In this document: positions 7,039 to 9,812 of the stretch, in pieces
Position numbering within the stretch: the first letter of the stretch is position 1
How the letters are laid out: each line of letters starts with the position of its first letter
Assembly (NCBI GenBank): GCA_038232255.1
Contig: JBBSIF010000103.1
Span: forward strand, 1-9,812
Length of the DNA stretch: 9,812 nucleotides
Source of the DNA: JAWWPG01 sp038232255
GTDB lineage: Bacteria > Actinomycetota > Actinomycetes > Propionibacteriales > Nocardioidaceae
Direction: 5' to 3'
Program-made: the position numbers and the translations under genes
Notes under the pieces: model-generated
What the model was told of the DNA's origin: nothing
The model's database searches: none
Seen by the model: only the letters and a program-made list of their open reading frames with translations

Positions 7039-8017
7039 CTGACCTCCCGTGGTGAAGCGACATGACGGACAGCAGCTCGTAGCCGACGTGCGAAGCGGCG
7101 ATGCCCGTCAGCTCGGCGTGGTCGTACGGCGGGGCCACCTCGACGATGTCGGCGGAGACGACGTCGAGATCCGCCAGGGCGCGAAGCATCGCCAGCAGCT
7201 CGCGCGACGTGAGCCCTCCTGCCTCCGGTGTGCCGGTGCCGGGCGCGTGGGCGGGATCCAATACGTCGATGTCAACGGACACGTAGATCGGTGCGGTCCC
7301 GAGCCGCTCACGCATCCGGTCGATCGAGGCGCTGAGACCTAGCAGCTCGACCTCGGAGCATGGCACCGTCGCGAAGCCGAGCCGTTCGGTGTCTGACAGG
7401 TCGTTGACGGCATACAGCGGACCGCGGATGCCGACGTGCATCGAGTGCTCGACATCGATCAGCCCTTCCTCGGATGCGCGACGAAACGGCGTGCCATGGG
7501 TGTAGGCGGCCCCGAAGTAGGTGTCCCAGGTGTCGAGGTGTGCGTCGAAGTGCAGCACGGCGACCGGGCCGTGGATCGCGGCCATCGTTCGCAGCAGCGG
7601 CAAGGCGACCGTGTGGTCACCACCGAGCGTCAGCAGTCGCGTGCCGTCCGATGTCAGTGCCGTGGCGCCCTGCTCGATCTCGCTGATGGCCGCCATGATG
7701 TCGAAGGGGTTGCAGCTGATGTCGCCCGCGTCGACGACCTGCTGAGCACCGAAGGGCTCTACGTCGAGCGTGGGGTTGTACGGCCGCAGCAGCCGCGACG
7801 CCTGCCGGATGTGCGCGGGCCCGAAACGTGCGCCCGGTCGATAGCTCACGCCGCTGTCGAACGGCACCCCCACGACGGCGACGTCTGCCCGCGGGACCTC
7901 GTCGATCCGAGGCAGCCGGGCGAAGGTCGCCGGCCCCGCGAAGCGAGGGACCCGGCTGGCGTCCACCGGCCCGATGACGCCTCCGCTCGTGATGCGGGGG
8001 ACAGCACGATCGGTCAA
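7028..8017 (-). CDS. Agmatinase/arginase-family ureohydrolase
   Basis: Ureohydrolases cleave a guanidino group to an amine plus urea with a binuclear metal centre (Mn, or Ni in guanidine hydrolases). From TTG 8017 this is 329 residues, typical of agmatinases and guanidinobutyrases. All six metal ligands are present: H135 in GGDHT; D158, H160 and D162 in FDAHLDTWD; D249 and D251 in SVDIDVLDP. The HAPGTGTPEAGGLTSRE and DIVEVAPPYD blocks follow as usual. HGTPFRRA (174-181 in this numbering) lies in the specificity region, but I cannot choose between agmatine, 4-guanidinobutyrate, 3-guanidinopropionate and guanidine. TTG 8017 has AGGAGG six bases upstream; a longer frame from TTG 8074 would start inside the promoter and lacks an SD. 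GTG 7966 is a less likely internal start. First gene of the operon with the permease and amidase; the urea would need a urease or carboxylase from elsewhere. Family certain, specificity open. Confidence 0.93.
   Translation of the reverse strand: MTDRAVPRITSGGVIGPVDASRVPRFAGPATFARLPRIDEVPRADVAVVGVPFDSGVSYRPGARFGPAHIRQASRLLRPYNPTLDVEPFGAQQVVDAGDISCNPFDIMAAISEIEQGATALTSDGTRLLTLGGDHTVALPLLRTMAAIHGPVAVLHFDAHLDTWDTYFGAAYTHGTPFRRASEEGLIDVEHSMHVGIRGPLYAVNDLSDTERLGFATVPCSEVELLGLSASIDRMRERLGTAPIYVSVDIDVLDPAHAPGTGTPEAGGLTSRELLAMLRALADLDVVSADIVEVAPPYDHAELTGIAASHVGYELLSVMSLHHGRSDVR
7043..7048 (-). promoter_or_regulatory. Ribosome binding site of the permease
   Basis: GGGAGG on the minus strand lies four bases before ATG 7038, inside the end of the ureohydrolase gene. 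It fits coupled translation. Confidence 0.7.
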
Positions 8018-8023
8018 CGGGGC

Positions 8024-8029
8024 CCTCCT
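8024..8029 (-). promoter_or_regulatory. Strong ribosome binding site deciding the TTG start of the ureohydrolase
   Basis: AGGAGG on the minus strand lies six bases before TTG 8017. It is a near-perfect complement to the 16S rRNA tail, inside a longer purine-rich run, and outweighs the lack of an ATG. Confidence 0.75.
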
Positions 8030-8045
8030 CCCTCCAGTCACGAGA

Positions 8046-8074
8046 ACGCTAGACCCACGGTGGCCGACCGACAA
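8046..8074 (-). promoter_or_regulatory. Candidate promoter of the ureohydrolase-permease-amidase operon
   Basis: On the minus strand, TTGTCG (8069-8074) and TAGCGT (8046-8051) are separated by exactly 17 bases, a housekeeping-sigma arrangement for high-GC actinobacteria. Predicted start is near 8039, giving a short leader of about 20 nt that holds the SD. It suggests the operon can be transcribed independently of betC. Confidence 0.5.
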
Positions 8075-8091
8075 TCAACGCCACGACGTGG
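8055..8091. promoter_or_regulatory. Two CCAC/GTGG palindromes around the candidate promoter, possible operators
   Basis: CCACG-A-CGTGG (8081-8091) lies just upstream of the -35, and CCAC-G-GTGG (8055-8063) lies in the -35/-10 spacer. Centres are 27 bp apart. Two related odd-length palindromes bracketing a -35 are what an operator pair for a local regulator could look like. The half-sites are short and GC-rich, so chance is possible. No regulator gene is in the window. Confidence 0.3.
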
Positions 8092-8179
8092 AGGGTGGTC
8101 CCGTCATGCTCGTCCGCGCCCGGAAGGTCTGGCGTAAACGGAAACAGCAGTCGCCAGCGCCCCAAGAGACCCGCAGACT

Positions 8180-8215
8180 GGGATCGTCACCCCCTGGGCG
8201 GCTCAGGTGGATCCC
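8180..8215 (-). terminator. GC-rich hairpin after betC, possible terminator or attenuator
   Basis: On the minus strand, 27 nt past the betC stop, GGGATC pairs with GATCCC. Inside, CACCTG pairs with an interrupted CAG-G-TG strand, leaving a 7-nt loop (AGCCGCC) and small bulges. No T-tract follows, so this fits the GC-hairpin type common in actinobacteria rather than the classic form. It separates betC from the operon promoter. Confidence 0.45.
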
Positions 8216-8241
8216 GTGGGTAGCGGTGCGGGCCGCATACC

Positions 8242-9798
8242 TCAGGGCTCCGCCCCGGGAACAGCCGTCGACCGTAGCAGCGGTGGGTATCGCGCTATCG
8301 TCTCGAGATCGCCGAGGTCCATGTGGTTGCGGATGTAGCGCCGCGACGCGTCGTACGGGGGGACGAAGTCCCAGGCCGCCTGGTCCCCGTTGCCGAGCGC
8401 CTTCGTGACGGCTATCCTCCGCTGCTGGCTCTCGCGCACCTCCGCGTCGATCTTCGGCAGGTCCCAGCGCGCAGCAACCTCAGCCAGCAGGTCTGCGAGC
8501 AGCTCACTGTGGGCCGGATGCTGCACGAGGTTGTTCCGCTCCAGGGGGTCCGCCGACAGGTCGAACAGCTGGTCGGGATCGGCCGGTGAGTGGATGAGCT
8601 TGAAGCTGCCGCGTCGGACCATCACGATCGGTGCGATCGCACCTTCCGCGAGATACTCGGCCACCACCGTGTCCCGCCCGCTCGGCTCACCCGCCAGCAT
8701 CGGCAAGAGGCTCTCACCGTCGAGGCGACCGACGACCCCGGACAGATCGCCGTCGTGAGCCAGCCCAACGAGCGTCGGCAGCAGGTCCATCGTCGTGACC
8801 GGCGACGACACCCGACCCGCCGCGAACCGAGAGGGAGCAGACACCACGAGGGGAACGCGCGCGGATCCCTCGAAGAAGCTCATCTTGTACCAGAGGCCAC
8901 GCTCGCCGAGCATGTCGCCGTGGTCGCTCGTCAGGATCACCACCGTGTTATCGAGGCGACCGGTGTCCCGTAACACGTCGATCAGCCTGCCGATGTGGTT
9001 GTCGACGTACGAGATGGCTCCGTGGTAGGCGCGGCGGGCGGCTCGCACCCGATCCGGGGGGATCTGCAAGCCCTCCATCGCGCACACGTGGCGAAGCCGG
9101 CGCTCGTGCGGGTGGGCGGCCGCCTCGTCGTACCCGAACGCGGGCATCGCGATGTCCTCGTCGCGGTATCTGTCCCACCACCGGTGCGGGATCGCGTACG
9201 GGTCGTGCGGGTGGCTGAAGGAGACGACGAAGCAGAACGGCCGCTCGTCGTGGGAGCGGATGTGGCCGAACAGCGCCCGCTCTGCCGCGAAAGCGACCTC
9301 GTCGTCGAAGTCCAGCTGGTTCGACCGCAGACACGGTCCGGCGTCGATGACCGACGACATGTCGTGGTACCAGTGGGGGCGGTCGAGCGGCCGGTCCCAG
9401 TCCGGCGTCCAGCCGAAGTCCGCCGGATAGATATCGGTCGTCAGCCGTTCCTCGAACCCGTGCAGCTGGTCCGGGCCACAGAAGTGCATCTTGCCCGACA
9501 ACGCGGTCCGGTATCCGGCACCCCGCATGTAGTGGGCGAACGTCGGGATCTCCGAGGCGAACTCCGCGGCGTTGTCATAGGCGTGCGTCCGGGAAGGCAG
9601 CAGCCCCGTCATCAGCGACGCCCGAGCGGGCGAGCAGAGTGGGCTGGCGGTGTAGGCGTTGTCGAACACGACTCCGCTGTCGGCAAGCCGGGACATGGCA
9701 GGCGCCTGGGTGAGCGCATTGCCGTGGAAGGGCAGCGCGCCGGGCACCAGCTGGTCGGCCATCAGGATCAGCACATCGGGCTTCCGGGGCCGACTCAT
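8242..9798 (-). CDS. betC: Choline-sulfatase
   Basis: BetC hydrolyses choline-O-sulfate to choline and sulfate in the cytoplasm, feeding glycine betaine synthesis and supplying sulfur. The 518 residues match family length. The type I sulfatase signature is C55-S-P-A-R59, in which Cys55 would become formylglycine. Metal and sulfate-site residues are visible: D14 (MADQ), K103 and H105 (SGKMHF), H198 (HPHDPY), D292 and H293 (TSDHGD) and K305 (LWYKMSFFEG). BetC-specific segments are strong: DQLHGFEERLTTDIYPADFG (110-129), and the C-terminal tail with WDFVPP and YIRNHMDLGDLE...RYP, which distinguishes choline-sulfatases from other sulfatases. There is no signal peptide, as expected. ATG 9798 has GAGAGG eight bases upstream and matches the family N-terminus. 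No formylglycine-generating enzyme, choline transporter or choline dehydrogenase is in the window; any partners would lie upstream of position 9812. A 224-bp gap with a hairpin separates it from the ureohydrolase. Confidence 0.95.
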   Translation of the reverse strand: MSRPRKPDVLILMADQLVPGALPFHGNALTQAPAMSRLADSGVVFDNAYTASPLCSPARASLMTGLLPSRTHAYDNAAEFASEIPTFAHYMRGAGYRTALSGKMHFCGPDQLHGFEERLTTDIYPADFGWTPDWDRPLDRPHWYHDMSSVIDAGPCLRSNQLDFDDEVAFAAERALFGHIRSHDERPFCFVVSFSHPHDPYAIPHRWWDRYRDEDIAMPAFGYDEAAAHPHERRLRHVCAMEGLQIPPDRVRAARRAYHGAISYVDNHIGRLIDVLRDTGRLDNTVVILTSDHGDMLGERGLWYKMSFFEGSARVPLVVSAPSRFAAGRVSSPVTTMDLLPTLVGLAHDGDLSGVVGRLDGESLLPMLAGEPSGRDTVVAEYLAEGAIAPIVMVRRGSFKLIHSPADPDQLFDLSADPLERNNLVQHPAHSELLADLLAEVAARWDLPKIDAEVRESQQRRIAVTKALGNGDQAAWDFVPPYDASRRYIRNHMDLGDLETIARYPPLLRSTAVPGAEP

Positions 9799-9806
9799 GC
9801 CGGGGG

Positions 9807-9812
9807 CCTCTC
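9807..9812 (-). promoter_or_regulatory. betC: Ribosome binding site of betC
   Basis: GAGAGG at the very edge of the window lies eight bases before ATG 9798 and supports that start. Confidence 0.5.

Noticed and set aside
8018..8074. TTG 8074 as start of the ureohydrolase (348 residues)
   Set aside because: That codon lies inside the candidate -35 element and has no SD, while TTG 8017 has a near-perfect one.
1..9812. Mobile element, CRISPR array, tRNA/rRNA or phage module
   Set aside because: No transposase, integrase, terminal repeats, regularly spaced repeats or RNA-gene signatures were visible. The small MazG-like gene alone, though also found in phages, is not evidence of a prophage.

Overview
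The window is GC-rich DNA (about two thirds G+C by eye) with actinobacterial traits: TTG, GTG and probably CTG starts, stop/start overlaps, a probable leaderless gene and purine-rich Shine-Dalgarno (SD) sites. Protein families and codon use suggest a soil or marine actinomycete. I cannot name the genus. No plasmid, phage, insertion-sequence, tRNA, rRNA or CRISPR signature was seen.

All seven genes lie on the minus strand, so transcription runs from high to low coordinates. In that order they are: (1) a complete choline-sulfatase (betC type), 9798-8242; (2) an agmatinase/ureohydrolase, 8017-7028; (3) an NCS1-family nucleobase/ureide-type permease, 7038-5572; (4) an amidase-signature enzyme, about 5575-4151; (5) a small MazG-like NTP pyrophosphohydrolase, 3899-3570; (6) a large secreted Asp-box beta-propeller protein, about 3373-557; (7) the N-terminal 147 residues of a GNAT acetyltransferase cut by the left edge, 442 to <1. 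Gene 7 has no stop codon inside the window and is easily missed.

Genes 2-4 form a tight operon: a ureohydrolase/permease overlap of 11 nt and a permease/amidase CTGA overlap of 4 nt. It is preceded by a promoter-like sequence (TTGTCG-17-TAGCGT), a near-perfect SD and a TTG start. A GC-rich hairpin just after betC suggests betC is a separate or only partly coupled unit. The best reading is uptake of a small nitrogenous solute by the permease, followed by C-N hydrolysis by the amidase and release of urea by the ureohydrolase. The known arginine monooxygenase route (4-guanidinobutyramide, then 4-guanidinobutyrate, then 4-aminobutyrate plus urea) needs exactly such an amidase and ureohydrolase, but this assignment is inference. 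BetC would add release of choline and sulfate from choline-O-sulfate, so the right half looks like a locus for scavenging small organic N and S compounds or osmolytes.

The left half looks like ordinary chromosomal neighbours without a shared pathway. No intergenic gap exceeds 300 bp. The longest (3900-4150, 3374-3569 and 8018-8241) hold inverted repeats and promoter-like elements, described below.
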